Assembly (NCBI GenBank): GCA_947449735.1
Contig: CANFTB010000005.1
Location: forward strand, 1-64,000
Origin: Chthoniobacteraceae bacterium
GTDB lineage: Bacteria; Verrucomicrobiota; Verrucomicrobiia; Chthoniobacterales; Chthoniobacteraceae
DNA length: 64,000 nucleotides
Reading direction: 5' to 3'
Position numbers and translations under genes: made by a program. The notes beneath the pieces were generated by a model. That model had not been told where the DNA came from. It saw only the letters and a program-made list of their open reading frames with translations, and made no database searches. Shown here one piece after another: positions 9,793 to 19,392 of the stretch. Every line of letters begins with the position of its first letter. Positions within the stretch are counted from its first letter, which is position 1.

Positions 9793-11073
9793 ATGCCACA
9801 CGATCCCGCATCTGTAGACTGCCACGCAACCAGTGAAACGGCGGTGCGCATCCAAAATGCGCTACGAGATCTGATGCCGGAGGCGATGGATTGGCTCAAG
9901 AGGATGGTGGACATCAATAGTTTCACCACCAACGCGTCGGGTGTGAACCACCTGGGGGAGCTCACCGCGAGCTGCTTCGCATCCCTCGGATTTGAACCTG
10001 ATTTTGTCCCCTCCGAAGACGCTTCGCACGGGAGGCACCTTTTTCTTTCCAGAGGGGACAAACAGAAGACTCCGGTGGTTCTTGTCACGCACCTGGACAC
10101 CGTGTTCCCCGCCGAAGAAGAGTCCAGGAACGCCTTCCACTGGCGCGAATCTCCGGAGGAAGGACGCATCTACGGCCCTGGAGTCGTAGACATCAAAGGG
10201 GGCACTGCTTTGATCTGGCTGATGCTCAGTGCGATGCAAAAACAAATGAGCTCTCTCTTTGAGAGTACGCACTGGATCATCGCGACGAACGCATCCGAAG
10301 AGGTGACCGGCATCGAGTTTTCGAACCGCCTTTCCGAACGCGCCCCGCTCGGCGCCCGCATCGTACTGGTATTCGAAGGGGGCCCGCGAGAGAAGAGCAC
10401 GTTCCACCTTGTGACGGAAAGGAAGGGGCGCACTGTGTACCGCATCAAATCCACAGGCCGAGGGGCACATGCAGGCAGTTCGCACGCAGACGGGATCAAC
10501 GCTATCACAACCCTGTGTGAAACCGTGAGAGCCGTTTCCGAAATTACTAACTACGAGCACGCTTTGACAGTAAACGTCGGGCGCATCGAGGGGGGAACTG
10601 TTGTAAACAGGGTCCCCCAGGAGGCTGTTGCGGAGCTCGAGATACGCGCATTTGATCCATTGCGCCTCGCAGAGGCGCGGACCGGCCTGGAAGCACTCGC
10701 GGCGGCACCGGGATCCGCCGCGGTCCCGCGGATTGACATTGAGATTCTGGGCGACTCGCCGTCCTGGCCCTTGAAGGAATGCACGTCGCGTCTCATCGAA
10801 AACTGGCAGCAGACGGCCCAGGGCCTAGGACTGACCATCAAGCCCGTCTCAAGGGGGGGATTAAGCGATGCAAACTACCTACACACCCTCGGCCCAACCC
10901 TCGACGGCCTGGGTCCTTCCGGTGGGAATGCGCACTGTTCGGAACGGTCCGACGAAGGCTCAAAAGTTCCGGAGTTTGTAGACACGCACTCGTTCGTACC
11001 AAAGGCGCTGTTGAATATTTTGAGCCTCGAGCGTTTTCTGTCCGACACCGAGACAGAAAACCGCCCAGTCTGA
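9793..11073 (+). CDS. M20-family zinc metallopeptidase (glutamate carboxypeptidase-like)
   Basis: M20 enzymes are cytosolic di-zinc amidohydrolases or carboxypeptidases acting on small peptides or N-acyl amino acids. The frame opens at a GTG (9763), but that codon sits in a hairpin loop; the ATG at 9793 gives a 426-residue product of normal length. Metal-site motifs are all present: THLDT (H100, D102), GVVDIKGG, the NASEEVTG catalytic glutamates, FEGGPRE, and a late VDTHSFVP histidine. A dimerisation (lid) domain sits in the middle (GRGAHAGSSHADGINA). The gene is convergent with the NtrC-type regulator, with only 14 bases between their ends. The exact substrate cannot be read from sequence; the subfamily with FEGG and N-terminal extension suggests carboxypeptidase G2-like activity. 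Confidence 0.88.
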   Translation: MPHDPASVDCHATSETAVRIQNALRDLMPEAMDWLKRMVDINSFTTNASGVNHLGELTASCFASLGFEPDFVPSEDASHGRHLFLSRGDKQKTPVVLVTHLDTVFPAEEESRNAFHWRESPEEGRIYGPGVVDIKGGTALIWLMLSAMQKQMSSLFESTHWIIATNASEEVTGIEFSNRLSERAPLGARIVLVFEGGPREKSTFHLVTERKGRTVYRIKSTGRGAHAGSSHADGINAITTLCETVRAVSEITNYEHALTVNVGRIEGGTVVNRVPQEAVAELEIRAFDPLRLAEARTGLEALAAAPGSAAVPRIDIEILGDSPSWPLKECTSRLIENWQQTAQGLGLTIKPVSRGGLSDANYLHTLGPTLDGLGPSGGNAHCSERSDEGSKVPEFVDTHSFVPKALLNILSLERFLSDTETENRPV

Positions 11074-11087
11074 CGACGTGCATTTCA

Positions 11088-12479
11088 TCAGTTTCCCGAA
11101 AGCATTCCGTAGCGCCTAAGCTTGGCGTAGAGCGTCGGCCTCTGGATACCCAGTGCCTCCGCAGCCCGCTTTTTGTTTCCCCCCGTCTTCACCAGCGCCT
11201 CCAGAATGGCCTGACGTTCGCGAACCTCCAGGTTGACTCCCTCCGACGTCTGGTCAAGAGACGCGCGCAACACAGGGCACACATGAAGCTCTGCAGGCAA
11301 CTGTTTGATGCCGACTCCGTCGCCATCCGCGAGCACAACGGCGTACTCCACCGCGTTCTGGAGCTCGCGAATATTACCCGGCCAGGAGTAGGAACAGAGC
11401 CGCTCCATCGCCTCGGGACGGATCTGTGGGAGAGCCACATCGTGGCGTGAGGCAAACTCTGCGGCAAATCGGGCGACCAGCGGGGGAATATCCTCGCGGC
11501 GCTCCCGCAGGGGCGGAATCTCCACCTGGAAAGTATTCAGCCTGTAGTATAAATCCTGCCGGAGCACCCCGCTCTGGACCGCCTCCGGCATCCGGCGGTT
11601 CGTCGCTGCAACCAAGCGGAAGTCCACCTTGAGGGTCTTGGTGCTTCCGAGCGGCCTGTACTCCCTTTCCTGCAGCACGCGTAAAAACCGAGTCTGCAAT
11701 TCGGGCGGCATCTCTGCCACTTCGTCGAGAAAAAGCGTACCCCCGTCGGACTCCGCAATCATCCCCCTGAAGTCCGAAACAGCCCCGGTGAAGGCACCCT
11801 TCACATAGCCGAAAAGCTCGGCCTCGATCATGTTTGCGGGAAACGCGGCGCAGTTCAGCTTGATCAGGGAGCGTGACGAGCGGCGGCTTATCCCATGGAT
11901 CCTGTTCGCGAGTACTTCCTTGCCCACGCCGCTTTCCCCGAGCAGCAGAACATTCGCATCGGTGGGAGCGACCCGTTTTAACAAATCCTCCAACCGCTTC
12001 ATGGACCTGCTGTGGAACACAGGAAGGCTTCTGGCCTCAACCTCCGCGAGGCGCAACGCAAGACGCGCGCTCTCCTCCCGAAGAACCGTCGTCTCCTTCT
12101 CCAGTTCGCGGGTCTTCAGGGCCCTCGTCATCAGGCTTACCAATTCCTCGGGTGCGTATGGCTTGCTGATGAAATGGAACGCCCCAGCCTTAATCGATTC
12201 GATCGCGTTGGCGATCGAATCGTTCGCCGTCAGGATCAACACCTGCACGGCTGGCGCCTCCGCCTTGATCGTTTTCAGCACCTCGATCCCCTCCGCGTCG
12301 GGAAGTCCCAGGTCGAGCAACACGATGTCCGGCTCCCACCGACGGAACGCTGCGAGGCCGGCGGCGGCGGTCGGGGAGGCGTGCACGTTAAACCCCCGCC
12401 GCTGCAGAAATGCCTCCAGTGTCAAAAGAACCGGACGCTCGTCATCAATCACCAAAACCTTCGACGGCTCCTGCTTCAC
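11088..12479 (-). CDS. NtrC-family sigma-54 response regulator
   Basis: A 463-residue enhancer-binding protein with the full three-domain plan. The receiver domain (1-120) has acidic residues D12/D13, phospho-acceptor D56 in VLLDLGLPD, and a conserved lysine in ISKPYAP. The AAA+ sigma-54 interaction domain (about 145-380) has Walker A GESGVGKE and an intact GAFTGA loop, the element that contacts sigma-54. The C-terminus is a Fis-type helix-turn-helix (NKKRAAEALGIQRPTLYAKL). It starts with GTG, whose first base pairs into a GTGA overlap with the stop of the upstream histidine kinase, so the two are translationally coupled and are almost certainly a cognate pair. Target promoters are unknown. 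Confidence 0.95.
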   Translation of the reverse strand: MKQEPSKVLVIDDERPVLLTLEAFLQRRGFNVHASPTAAAGLAAFRRWEPDIVLLDLGLPDAEGIEVLKTIKAEAPAVQVLILTANDSIANAIESIKAGAFHFISKPYAPEELVSLMTRALKTRELEKETTVLREESARLALRLAEVEARSLPVFHSRSMKRLEDLLKRVAPTDANVLLLGESGVGKEVLANRIHGISRRSSRSLIKLNCAAFPANMIEAELFGYVKGAFTGAVSDFRGMIAESDGGTLFLDEVAEMPPELQTRFLRVLQEREYRPLGSTKTLKVDFRLVAATNRRMPEAVQSGVLRQDLYYRLNTFQVEIPPLRERREDIPPLVARFAAEFASRHDVALPQIRPEAMERLCSYSWPGNIRELQNAVEYAVVLADGDGVGIKQLPAELHVCPVLRASLDQTSEGVNLEVRERQAILEALVKTGGNKKRAAEALGIQRPTLYAKLRRYGMLSGN

Positions 12480-13204
12480 TGACTACCTCCGGGAAAAAAA
12501 GCTTCGGCAACCAAAGTCCCACTGTCAGCGGCGTGAGCGAAGTCAAGGAGGCCCCCGTGGGCCTCAATGATCCGGCGCGCCCTGAACAATCCGAGTCCAT
12601 AGCCGCCCTTCCGGCTTCCACCCAGCGGCGTGCGTCCCCATTGATCGGTTCCCCTCGGAATACCCTCGAGGCTCTGCCGAAAGCGCCATTCGACGCCCGC
12701 ATCTAACCCTGTTGCGAGCACCCATACGGAGGTATCGTGCGGCGAGAAGGTCAATGCGTTATCGAGAAGTTCATCCAATGCTTCCATTGCCAGAGCGGGA
12801 TCGAAAACGCCCACCTTTTGCCCGCCGTTCAATTCCCATTTAATCCGCCCTGAGGAGTCCGGGCGCGAGGACGTCGCGCGGGCTTTGAAATCCTCGAAGA
12901 ACAGGTCCAGAGGATAATCCATGGCATCCACCGAGGGTGATTCAAACGCCTTGGCAACGCGCGACATGCGGCGGGTGCCGTGTCGCAATGCATCGTCCAT
13001 TTGTCCACCCAGCAGGGCGCCTGCATCCGCACTATCGGACTCCTGTAGGCACGCGAGTAGGAGCTTGATGGCGCTTAAATCGTTGCGGACGTCATGCGCC
13101 AGCCTGCGTAGGAACACACCCAAGTCTTCCACCCGAATTCCTGCATCAGAAGGAAGCTCCGCCTGTTTAACCGACCCGTTAGACAAGCCGGCCGGGCGGA
13201 TCAT
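12476..13204 (-). CDS. Soluble sensor histidine kinase without input domain
   Basis: A short 242-residue histidine kinase. The H-box is [10 protein letters not shown] with the phospho-acceptor H37; the N-box is [10 protein letters not shown]; the glycine-rich ATP lid reads RKGGYGLGL. No transmembrane segment and no PAS, GAF or HAMP domain is visible before the H-box, only about 35 residues, so the signal must come from a protein partner or from a cytosolic cue. Its start overlaps the pgi stop (ATGA) and its own stop overlaps the regulator start (GTGA), so three genes are read as one translationally coupled unit. It presumably phosphorylates the downstream NtrC-type regulator. Confidence 0.9.
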   Translation of the reverse strand: MIRPAGLSNGSVKQAELPSDAGIRVEDLGVFLRRLAHDVRNDLSAIKLLLACLQESDSADAGALLGGQMDDALRHGTRRMSRVAKAFESPSVDAMDYPLDLFFEDFKARATSSRPDSSGRIKWELNGGQKVGVFDPALAMEALDELLDNALTFSPHDTSVWVLATGLDAGVEWRFRQSLEGIPRGTDQWGRTPLGGSRKGGYGLGLFRARRIIEAHGGLLDFAHAADSGTLVAEAFFPGGSQ

Positions 13205-14748
13205 GAGTCCAAACTGTAGCGATCCAAAGCTGGCCCGCCGCCAGCAGAAACGCGAGTTCCCGAACGGTTGCTCACCAGGTGCACCAGCACGTGGTAAACG
13301 TCCTCCGGATCCACTCCAAGGCGCTGAGCCAACTCCGGAGCAGTGACACCGTCCGCACCAAGTGCCGATTGCACTTTTTGTTGAAGGGACAAAACGGCAG
13401 TGGCCGCCTTTTTGCCGGCCTCCACGCCGGGCTGATGATAGGCGTTCACGTTCACCAAGCTCCCATAGAAGCCCACAGCCCGCTCATACAAGGCGATCAG
13501 TGCGCCCACAGACTCCGGCGTCACATCCGGCAAACTCACCGTGATGGATTCACGGCCGCTATCGTACAGGGCGGAACGCGTGCCACGCAGGAACCCCTGC
13601 AAGTAGTCACCCGTCGTAGTCCCGGGCTCCACTTCAAAAGATTCTCCGGCCCGGTCCTTACGGACCTCCACAAACGTGACGAAGAAATTGTGTACCCCGT
13701 CACGCAGCTGCTGCACATAGGCATGCTGGTCTGTGGATCCCTTGTTGCCGTAGACGGCTATACCCTGGTGCACCTCACGCCCGTCCATGTCGTGGCGTTT
13801 CCCCAGCGACTCCATCACCAACTGCTGCAGATATTTTGAGAAAAGCACGAGCCTGTCTTTGTACGGCAGCACAACCATGTCCTTCTCCCCCCTTCCCTTG
13901 CCAGCGTAAAACCACATCAATGCAAGCAGCATCGCCGGGTTTTTGAGAGGATCCTGAACCCGGGTCCACACGTCCATCTCGGCCGCCCCCTTCAGCAGAC
14001 GCCCCATCTCAATGCCCTGCAAAATCAGCGGCACCATACCCACGGCGCTCATGACAGACGTGCGCCCGCCCACCCAGTCCCACATCGGAAAACGCACCAG
14101 CCAGTGGTTGGAGATCGCGTACTTGTCCAACTCGCTGCCTTCGCCAGTGACTGCGATTGCACGAGGTTCAAAAGGAACGCCAGCAAGATCATAGCGTCTC
14201 TTGGCTTCCAACATCCCGTTGCGAGTCTCCTTGGTTCCCCCCGACTTCGAAATCACCACCGTGAGGGTGTGATCCAAGCGGCCCTGAAGCGTTTCGAAGA
14301 CACGGTCGATGCCGTCCGGGTCCGTGTTATCGAGGAAATGCAACCGCATCGGATCGGAAGCGGATCCCAGGGCGTCGGCGATGAACTGCGGCCCGAGCGC
14401 AGAGCCGCCGATGCCCACGACAAGAACCTCCGTAAATTCGCCGGTAGCGTGCACATCCTTGGCAAAGGCCTCGATGCTCGCGTTGGTGGAAACGATCGTC
14501 TCGCCCAGTTCCGGGGAAGGCGCAAGGGACGGAGACCTCAGCCAGTAGTGGCCGACCATCCGGTGCTCGTCCGGGTTGGCCTCCGCGCCGCCCTCTAGCG
14601 CTGCCATCGCAGCGAAGGCCTTGCGGGCCGGGGCGTCCATCTTGGAGAGAAAATCCGGGGAGAACCCCATCCGGGAGACATCAATCGAAATGCCGAGTCC
14701 CTGTTGAGAGAGAAAATAATTCTGAAAGCGGTCCCAAAGCGTGCTCAT
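13201..14748 (-). CDS. pgi: Glucose-6-phosphate isomerase
   Basis: Pgi interconverts glucose 6-phosphate and fructose 6-phosphate in the cytosol. The 515-residue product has the paired SIS domains: [10 protein letters not shown] for the first sugar-phosphate loop, [12 protein letters not shown] for the second, and the catalytic [20 protein letters not shown] segment. After the isomerase core (about residue 440, [15 protein letters not shown]) there is an extra C-terminal domain of about 70 residues with a winged-helix look ([20 protein letters not shown]), as in the longer cyanobacterial-type Pgi. The stop codon overlaps the start of the histidine kinase, an unusual partner for a glycolytic enzyme. 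It starts with ATG and lies divergent from the ThuA-like gene. Confidence 0.95.
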   Translation of the reverse strand: MSTLWDRFQNYFLSQQGLGISIDVSRMGFSPDFLSKMDAPARKAFAAMAALEGGAEANPDEHRMVGHYWLRSPSLAPSPELGETIVSTNASIEAFAKDVHATGEFTEVLVVGIGGSALGPQFIADALGSASDPMRLHFLDNTDPDGIDRVFETLQGRLDHTLTVVISKSGGTKETRNGMLEAKRRYDLAGVPFEPRAIAVTGEGSELDKYAISNHWLVRFPMWDWVGGRTSVMSAVGMVPLILQGIEMGRLLKGAAEMDVWTRVQDPLKNPAMLLALMWFYAGKGRGEKDMVVLPYKDRLVLFSKYLQQLVMESLGKRHDMDGREVHQGIAVYGNKGSTDQHAYVQQLRDGVHNFFVTFVEVRKDRAGESFEVEPGTTTGDYLQGFLRGTRSALYDSGRESITVSLPDVTPESVGALIALYERAVGFYGSLVNVNAYHQPGVEAGKKAATAVLSLQQKVQSALGADGVTAPELAQRLGVDPEDVYHVLVHLVSNRSGTRVSAGGGPALDRYSLDS

Positions 14749-14893
14749 TGGAAAATGATCGAAGCCTCATGGGCGGAGGGTGTCGAGGCGAGAATTCAAG
14801 ATCCCGAAAGCCCGCCGCAAAAGGCCATTCTAATATTAGTGCAGATCTCCGCTTGAACACATGACCACCCAGCGTGTGTTATCTGAATTAAAT

Positions 14894-15739
14894 ATGAAAC
14901 TTCTCCCCGTAATCCTCTTTACCTCCATCGGCCTGTTTAGCGCTAGCGCCCAGGAACCCTCGCCAAAACCCATCAAGATTCTGCTGATCACGGGTGGATG
15001 CTGCCACGACTACGCGAAGCAGAAGGACATTCTCAAGGAAGGCATTGAGAAGCGCCTGAACGCGGACGTCACCCAAGTCCACACCGACGACAAGAGCACG
15101 AAGCCGCCCCTCTCCATTTACGGAAACCCAGACTACGCAAAAGGGTTCGATCTCGTCATCCACGACGAGTGCGCCGCCGGCATCAGCGAAGAGGCCGTCA
15201 TCGAAGGCGTCCTCAAGCCCCACAGGGAGGGCATTCCGGGTGTGAACCTGCACTGCGGAATGCATTGCTACAGAATCGGGAGCGCCGGCGAACCCGCAAC
15301 CTTCGACACTCCGCACGGCTGGTGGTTTGAATATCTCGGACTCCAGTCCAGCGGACACGGCCCCCAGGAGCCAATCAGCATCACACACGTCAGCAAGTCG
15401 GACTCGCTTTCCAAAGGTCTTCCGGATTGGACGACCCTCAAAGAGGAGCTCTACAACAACATCAAGATGTTCGACACTGCAAAGCCGGTCACGATCGGCA
15501 GGCAAACGGTGAAAAACAAAGACGGTTCCCAAAAAGAGGTGGAGTACGTCACCGCGTGGACAAACCTCTACAAGGGCAAGACCCGCGTCTTCAGCAACAC
15601 CATCGGCCACAATAACGACACGGTCTCCGACGACCGGTATTTGGACTTCGTCTCCCGCGGAGTCCTTTGGGCGACCGACCACCTCAACGAAGACGGCACG
15701 GCCAAGGCGGGCTACGCGAAACCGGCATCGGACAAATAG
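14894..15739 (+). CDS. Exported ThuA-like domain protein
   Basis: The 281-residue product is a single ThuA-like (trehalose utilisation, glutamine-amidotransferase-like fold) domain behind a signal peptide (MKLLPVILF...ASAQ, cleavage near residue 20). The domain shows KILLITGGCCHDY at the start, DLVIHDECAAG, and GVNLHCGMHCYR in the nucleophile-elbow position, and ends with VLWATDHL. I chose the ATG at 14894 over 14861 because the signal peptide then starts directly at MKLL. ThuA proteins in this phylum are often tied to sugar catabolism, but the reaction is not established. A strong terminator follows the stop. A second ThuA domain occurs in the c-heme protein at 39-43 kb. Confidence 0.85.
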   Translation: MKLLPVILFTSIGLFSASAQEPSPKPIKILLITGGCCHDYAKQKDILKEGIEKRLNADVTQVHTDDKSTKPPLSIYGNPDYAKGFDLVIHDECAAGISEEAVIEGVLKPHREGIPGVNLHCGMHCYRIGSAGEPATFDTPHGWWFEYLGLQSSGHGPQEPISITHVSKSDSLSKGLPDWTTLKEELYNNIKMFDTAKPVTIGRQTVKNKDGSQKEVEYVTAWTNLYKGKTRVFSNTIGHNNDTVSDDRYLDFVSRGVLWATDHLNEDGTAKAGYAKPASDK

Positions 15740-15770
15740 CAACCAGACGCAACTCTCTTGCCATTCGACC

Positions 15771-15802
15771 AAAAAGGGCTCCCAACCGGGAGCCCTTTTT
15801 TG
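15771..15802 (+). terminator. Rho-independent terminator of the ThuA-like gene
   Basis: GGGCTCCC and GGGAGCCC form a perfect 8-bp stem with an AACC loop, followed by a run of seven T. An A run precedes it, so it could also stop leftward transcription. It begins 31 bases after the ThuA stop codon. Confidence 0.95.
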
Positions 15803-15861
15803 CAGCTAATCGCCGAGATCCTCACCTGTTTGAACCCGAACGTCGAAGCACCAGAAAAATG

Positions 15862-15962
15862 GGATTCTCACGCGGGGCCGCGGAGGGCGCGGAGAAAAAT
15901 CAACTAAACCGATAAAAAAATTCATTCTCCTCCGCGGCTCCGCATCTCCGCGTGAACTTCTG
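15862..15962. repeat. Dispersed imperfect palindromic repeat, copy 1
   Basis: Two GC-rich arms (TCACGCGGGGCCGCGGAGG and, on the other strand, TCACGCGGAGATGCGGAG) flank an AT-rich centre of about 40 bases. A related copy lies at 56616-56700. The arm resembles the widespread intergenic 'cacgcggaGacgcggAg' type repeat seen in many bacterial phyla; I know of that family but cannot search it here. It lies between the ThuA terminator and the 3' end of the transglutaminase gene. Confidence 0.75.
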
Positions 15963-15983
15963 TTTTCGGATTGAAGTGCGCGG

Positions 15984-16871
15984 CTACCTTCCTTTCCCCT
16001 CCACTGGAAGCACATCGACGGCAACGCTCAGACTGTGTTCCCCGCCTCCGGTCAGGATGCCGCACAGCGGACTGACATCGCTGTAGTCCCTCCCCACGGC
16101 GACCACGATGTGCCCATCCGAGGGCATCAGATTGTTCGTCGGATCAAAGTCGACCCAACCGTTGACGGGACAATAGGCAGAGAACCACGCGTGGGACGCA
16201 TCGGCACCCTGCATTCTGGGCTGTCCCTCCGGTGGGATCGTTCGCAGGTATCCGCTGACGTAACGCGCAGGCAGACCCAGCGAACGCAGGCAGGCGATCG
16301 CCACGTGGGCGAAATCCTGGCAGACACCCCTCCGCTTCTTCCACACCTGCTCCAAAGGCGTCGCCACCTCGGTAGCGACGGGATCGAATTCAAACTCCGT
16401 GTACAAGCGCTCCATCAACATCCCAATGCCCGTGAGCAGCGGAGTCGAAGCGCCGAAACAAGGGCCCGCCCACTGCGCAAACTCGGGCGAAATCTGGACC
16501 ATCGGCGAGTCCATGCAAAACTCATAAATTCCCGCATCCTGGGGCGAAACAGGATCCCTCAGCCGCGCAGCAAGCTGGGTCCAAAGGGGAGACAGCGCCG
16601 GAACGGGGGGCGTCAATGGTTTCACGACAACCCGGCTGCGTGCCTCGACGACAAGTTTCCTGTGGAGCTCGCGGATTCCAAAAACCGTGACCTTGTTTCC
16701 AAAGTAGTCTTGCCGGCTGCTGATGGAATCGGGCTTTGGATAGATTCCGAGCGAAAAACCCGATAGTTCCTGACGGCCTTCAAACAGGGGCTCCAGGCGC
16801 GCCGCGTGTTGGGACACCGTCACGGGCTCGGAATACCGGTACTCCGTTCTGTGGATGAGTTCGTATTCCAT
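15984..16871 (-). CDS. Transglutaminase-like cysteine protease-fold protein (last gene of operon)
   Basis: A 295-residue cytosolic protein with a bacterial transglutaminase-like N-terminal beta domain (about 1-85; ELIHRTEYRYSEPV) and a transglutaminase core. The catalytic triad is C184 (RRGVCQDFAH), H228 (DASHAWF) and D243 (WVDFDPTNN). It has no signal peptide or membrane segment. The start codon shares one base with the stop of the ATP-grasp/alpha-E gene upstream. The conserved cluster of transglutaminase, circularly permuted ATP-grasp and alpha-E genes has been predicted in comparative-genomics work to make or trim a peptide; here this protein would be the peptidase or amide-exchange part. 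The substrate is unknown. Confidence 0.9.
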   Translation of the reverse strand: MEYELIHRTEYRYSEPVTVSQHAARLEPLFEGRQELSGFSLGIYPKPDSISSRQDYFGNKVTVFGIRELHRKLVVEARSRVVVKPLTPPVPALSPLWTQLAARLRDPVSPQDAGIYEFCMDSPMVQISPEFAQWAGPCFGASTPLLTGIGMLMERLYTEFEFDPVATEVATPLEQVWKKRRGVCQDFAHVAIACLRSLGLPARYVSGYLRTIPPEGQPRMQGADASHAWFSAYCPVNGWVDFDPTNNLMPSDGHIVVAVGRDYSDVSPLCGILTGGGEHSLSVAVDVLPVEGKGR

Positions 16872-19363
16872 CAGGCGCTGGTGCGTGAAATGTGGGAGTG
16901 CTCGAAATACGTCACGGCGAGCAGCTCGGAGAGACGCGGCATGGAGTCATACACCAGGGCCAGAACACCGGCGGTCTCGCTGCGCTCCAAGACTGCGCCC
17001 GGCACCCCAAGCTCGCTGGGATCGAGCAGCTTCAGAGCGTTCAACATGCGCAGCAGTAGGCGCTTCTCAGGCGAGGCAGGGCCCTGAGCGCCCTTCCGGG
17101 GAAGCCGGTCGAGGTGTTTTTCAAGCTGAAGCAACTGGAAGAGCATCGACCTGGGATTCGTATCGTCGAGGAGCACCAGATCGTAGACCGCCATCAAGTT
17201 CGGAACCAGATTGTAGCGCGAGCGGTAGGTGATGGTGCTGTCGGCTATCTCGAGAATGGATTCCAGCAGTCCCTGGCTGCGGGGATGCGAGGCACTCAGA
17301 GACTCCTGAAGAAGGTTGCACAAGCTCAGCGCACGCTCGATCCGCTGGCCCATGTCGAGAAAGCGCCAGCCCTGCGCACGGGTCATGTTCTCCCGCACAA
17401 TCCCCTTGAAAGAAGAAGACAACATCAGGACGCGGTTCAAGAGCCCGATCGCCTCGCCCGCCGACCACGAAGACATTTCAACCGCAACGCTATCCTCCAA
17501 CTGGCTCAGCGCGCGCCAGAGATCGTTGGACGTCCTGTCCCGGACCAGCATCGCAAGACGGCAAACCCGAGAGGCGATGTTGCGAAGACTGCCTGGGCGC
17601 GTCTCATTGTAAATGGCATCGAGAAAATCCCCTTCCAGAGCCTCCACGGACCGGTCCTCCCGCACCGACTCGGCGGGAAGCTGCTCCTGCACGGCAAGGA
17701 TCCGTAGAAGAGGCTGCAGCAGATCTAGTTCGCTGCCACCAGTTTCGGGGCTGAAGCGCAGCAGCGCGGCGCGCAGCGCTCGCGCGGACGCGTCGAGTCG
17801 CTCGGTGTAGCGTCCCATCCAGAAAAAGTTGTCGGCAAGCCGGCTCGGAAGGTTGTTTCCAACCCGCCGTATCTCCACCGGAGTGTCAGCCGCAGCAAGC
17901 AGCGAAACCTCCTCGACTGGATGTTCGCTGAGCACCCAGGTGTCCTTACTGGCGCCGCCGTTCTGCATCGAGATGCCAAAGCTGGAGCTGCTCACTCCGG
18001 TCCGCGCAAGCCCGCCCGGCATCACGATGTAGCCGTCGGGGGTCCCGAGCAGAAAGACCCGGAGTTCGACAGGGCGCTCCACAATCGCGTCCCTCTCCCA
18101 ACACGGGGTGAGCGAAAACTGCATGCGCTCCTGCGCGGACCACTTGTGGGGGGCGAACTGGATGGCTCTCCTGAGGTCGTCGAATGTCTTTGGAAGAGGC
18201 GAATTTCCGCCGAAAGCCGGACGCACGTCCAGGTTCTCCACGTTCAAGAGCACCGCCTCGCGGGCGTCTTGCTGCCCGCACCACCAAGTGGCCACGGAGG
18301 GCATCAGCAGCGACTCTCCCAAGATTGCGCGGCACAGGCCCGGAAGAAACGGGCGGAACGCGGAGCTTTGCAAAATCCCGGATCCAAGGGCGTTGGAAAC
18401 TGCTACGTGCCCCGCGCGGATCGCCTCGGTCAGTCCGGAAACTCCGAGGATAGAGTCGTTCCGCAGCTCCAGCGGATCGCAGAAGGCGTCGTCCACGCGG
18501 CGCAAGATGACATCCACCTGCTCGAGGCCGCTCAGCGTTTTGAGGTACACCCTTCTGTTTTGGACAGTGAGATCCTGCCCCTCGACCAGGGAGTAGCCGA
18601 GGTAGCGCGCCAGATAGGCTTGTTCAAAGTACGTCTCGTTGTAAGGCCCCGGAGTCAAAACCACGACCCTGGGCTCACCCAAGGGCTGCGGAGCCGAGCC
18701 GGCTAGGGAGGATTGCAGCGTGCGGAAGAAACCGGCCAGGCGGTGCACCTGATTTTCGCGAAACGCCTCGGGCAGCACCCGCGCGGTGACGAGCCTGTTC
18801 GCAAGAGCGTACCCGGCGCCCGTCGGAATCTGGGTTCGGTCGGAAAGCACCCACCACTGTCCGTCCGGGGCGCGCGCAATGTCCGCCGCGTAAAAATTAA
18901 GAAACACGCCCCCGCCGGGTTTGATGCCGTGCGAGGCGCGGAGAAAATCGGACTGCGCAAACAAAAGAGCGGGAGGCAGATCACCAGAACGGATGAAGCG
19001 CTGGGCTCCGTAGCAGTCGCCCATAAGCGTGTTGATCAGGGTGGCCCGCTGGATCAAGCCGCGCTCGATCTGCTTCCACTCGGGAGCACTGACAAGCATC
19101 GGCAGGGGATCCAGTTCCCAAGGCCTCTCCATGCCCTGGGCGTCCCCGTACACGTTGTAAGTGACGCCCTGCTCGTGGATGATCCGGCCTGCCGTCTCAA
19201 ACCGGCGCAACCTTTCCTGGGGCCCCAACGCCTCCATCTCCTGCCACAGCGAGCGCCAGTGGCCCCGGGGCAGACCGTCGGCACCCACAGCCTCCCTGAA
19301 GGACAGGGAGGAAGCAGGCTCGGAGCCCGTCTGGATGGCGGAGGGTAGGGTAAGGGCCTTCAT
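16871..19363 (-). CDS. Circularly permuted ATP-grasp / alpha-E domain fusion
   Basis: The 830-residue protein joins two families that are separate genes in many bacteria. The N-terminal half (about 30-490) is a circularly permuted ATP-grasp ligase domain (GVTYNVYGDAQG, DFLRASHGIKPGG, NALGSGILQSSAF, PGGLARTG). The C-terminal third (about 510-830) is the all-helical alpha-E domain (SRLADNFFWMGRYTERLDAS). ATP-grasp enzymes form an amide bond through an acyl-phosphate; the alpha-E domain has unknown function. The frame extends four codons to a TTG, but I prefer the ATG at 19363. It sits between two transglutaminase-like genes with 29 bases on one side and a one-base overlap on the other, clearly one operon. 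Confidence 0.92.
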   Translation of the reverse strand: MKALTLPSAIQTGSEPASSLSFREAVGADGLPRGHWRSLWQEMEALGPQERLRRFETAGRIIHEQGVTYNVYGDAQGMERPWELDPLPMLVSAPEWKQIERGLIQRATLINTLMGDCYGAQRFIRSGDLPPALLFAQSDFLRASHGIKPGGGVFLNFYAADIARAPDGQWWVLSDRTQIPTGAGYALANRLVTARVLPEAFRENQVHRLAGFFRTLQSSLAGSAPQPLGEPRVVVLTPGPYNETYFEQAYLARYLGYSLVEGQDLTVQNRRVYLKTLSGLEQVDVILRRVDDAFCDPLELRNDSILGVSGLTEAIRAGHVAVSNALGSGILQSSAFRPFLPGLCRAILGESLLMPSVATWWCGQQDAREAVLLNVENLDVRPAFGGNSPLPKTFDDLRRAIQFAPHKWSAQERMQFSLTPCWERDAIVERPVELRVFLLGTPDGYIVMPGGLARTGVSSSSFGISMQNGGASKDTWVLSEHPVEEVSLLAAADTPVEIRRVGNNLPSRLADNFFWMGRYTERLDASARALRAALLRFSPETGGSELDLLQPLLRILAVQEQLPAESVREDRSVEALEGDFLDAIYNETRPGSLRNIASRVCRLAMLVRDRTSNDLWRALSQLEDSVAVEMSSWSAGEAIGLLNRVLMLSSSFKGIVRENMTRAQGWRFLDMGQRIERALSLCNLLQESLSASHPRSQGLLESILEIADSTITYRSRYNLVPNLMAVYDLVLLDDTNPRSMLFQLLQLEKHLDRLPRKGAQGPASPEKRLLLRMLNALKLLDPSELGVPGAVLERSETAGVLALVYDSMPRLSELLAVTYFEHSHISRTSA

Positions 19364-19392
19364 GGTTCTTCGCAAACGCGCTCAGCCCACCG

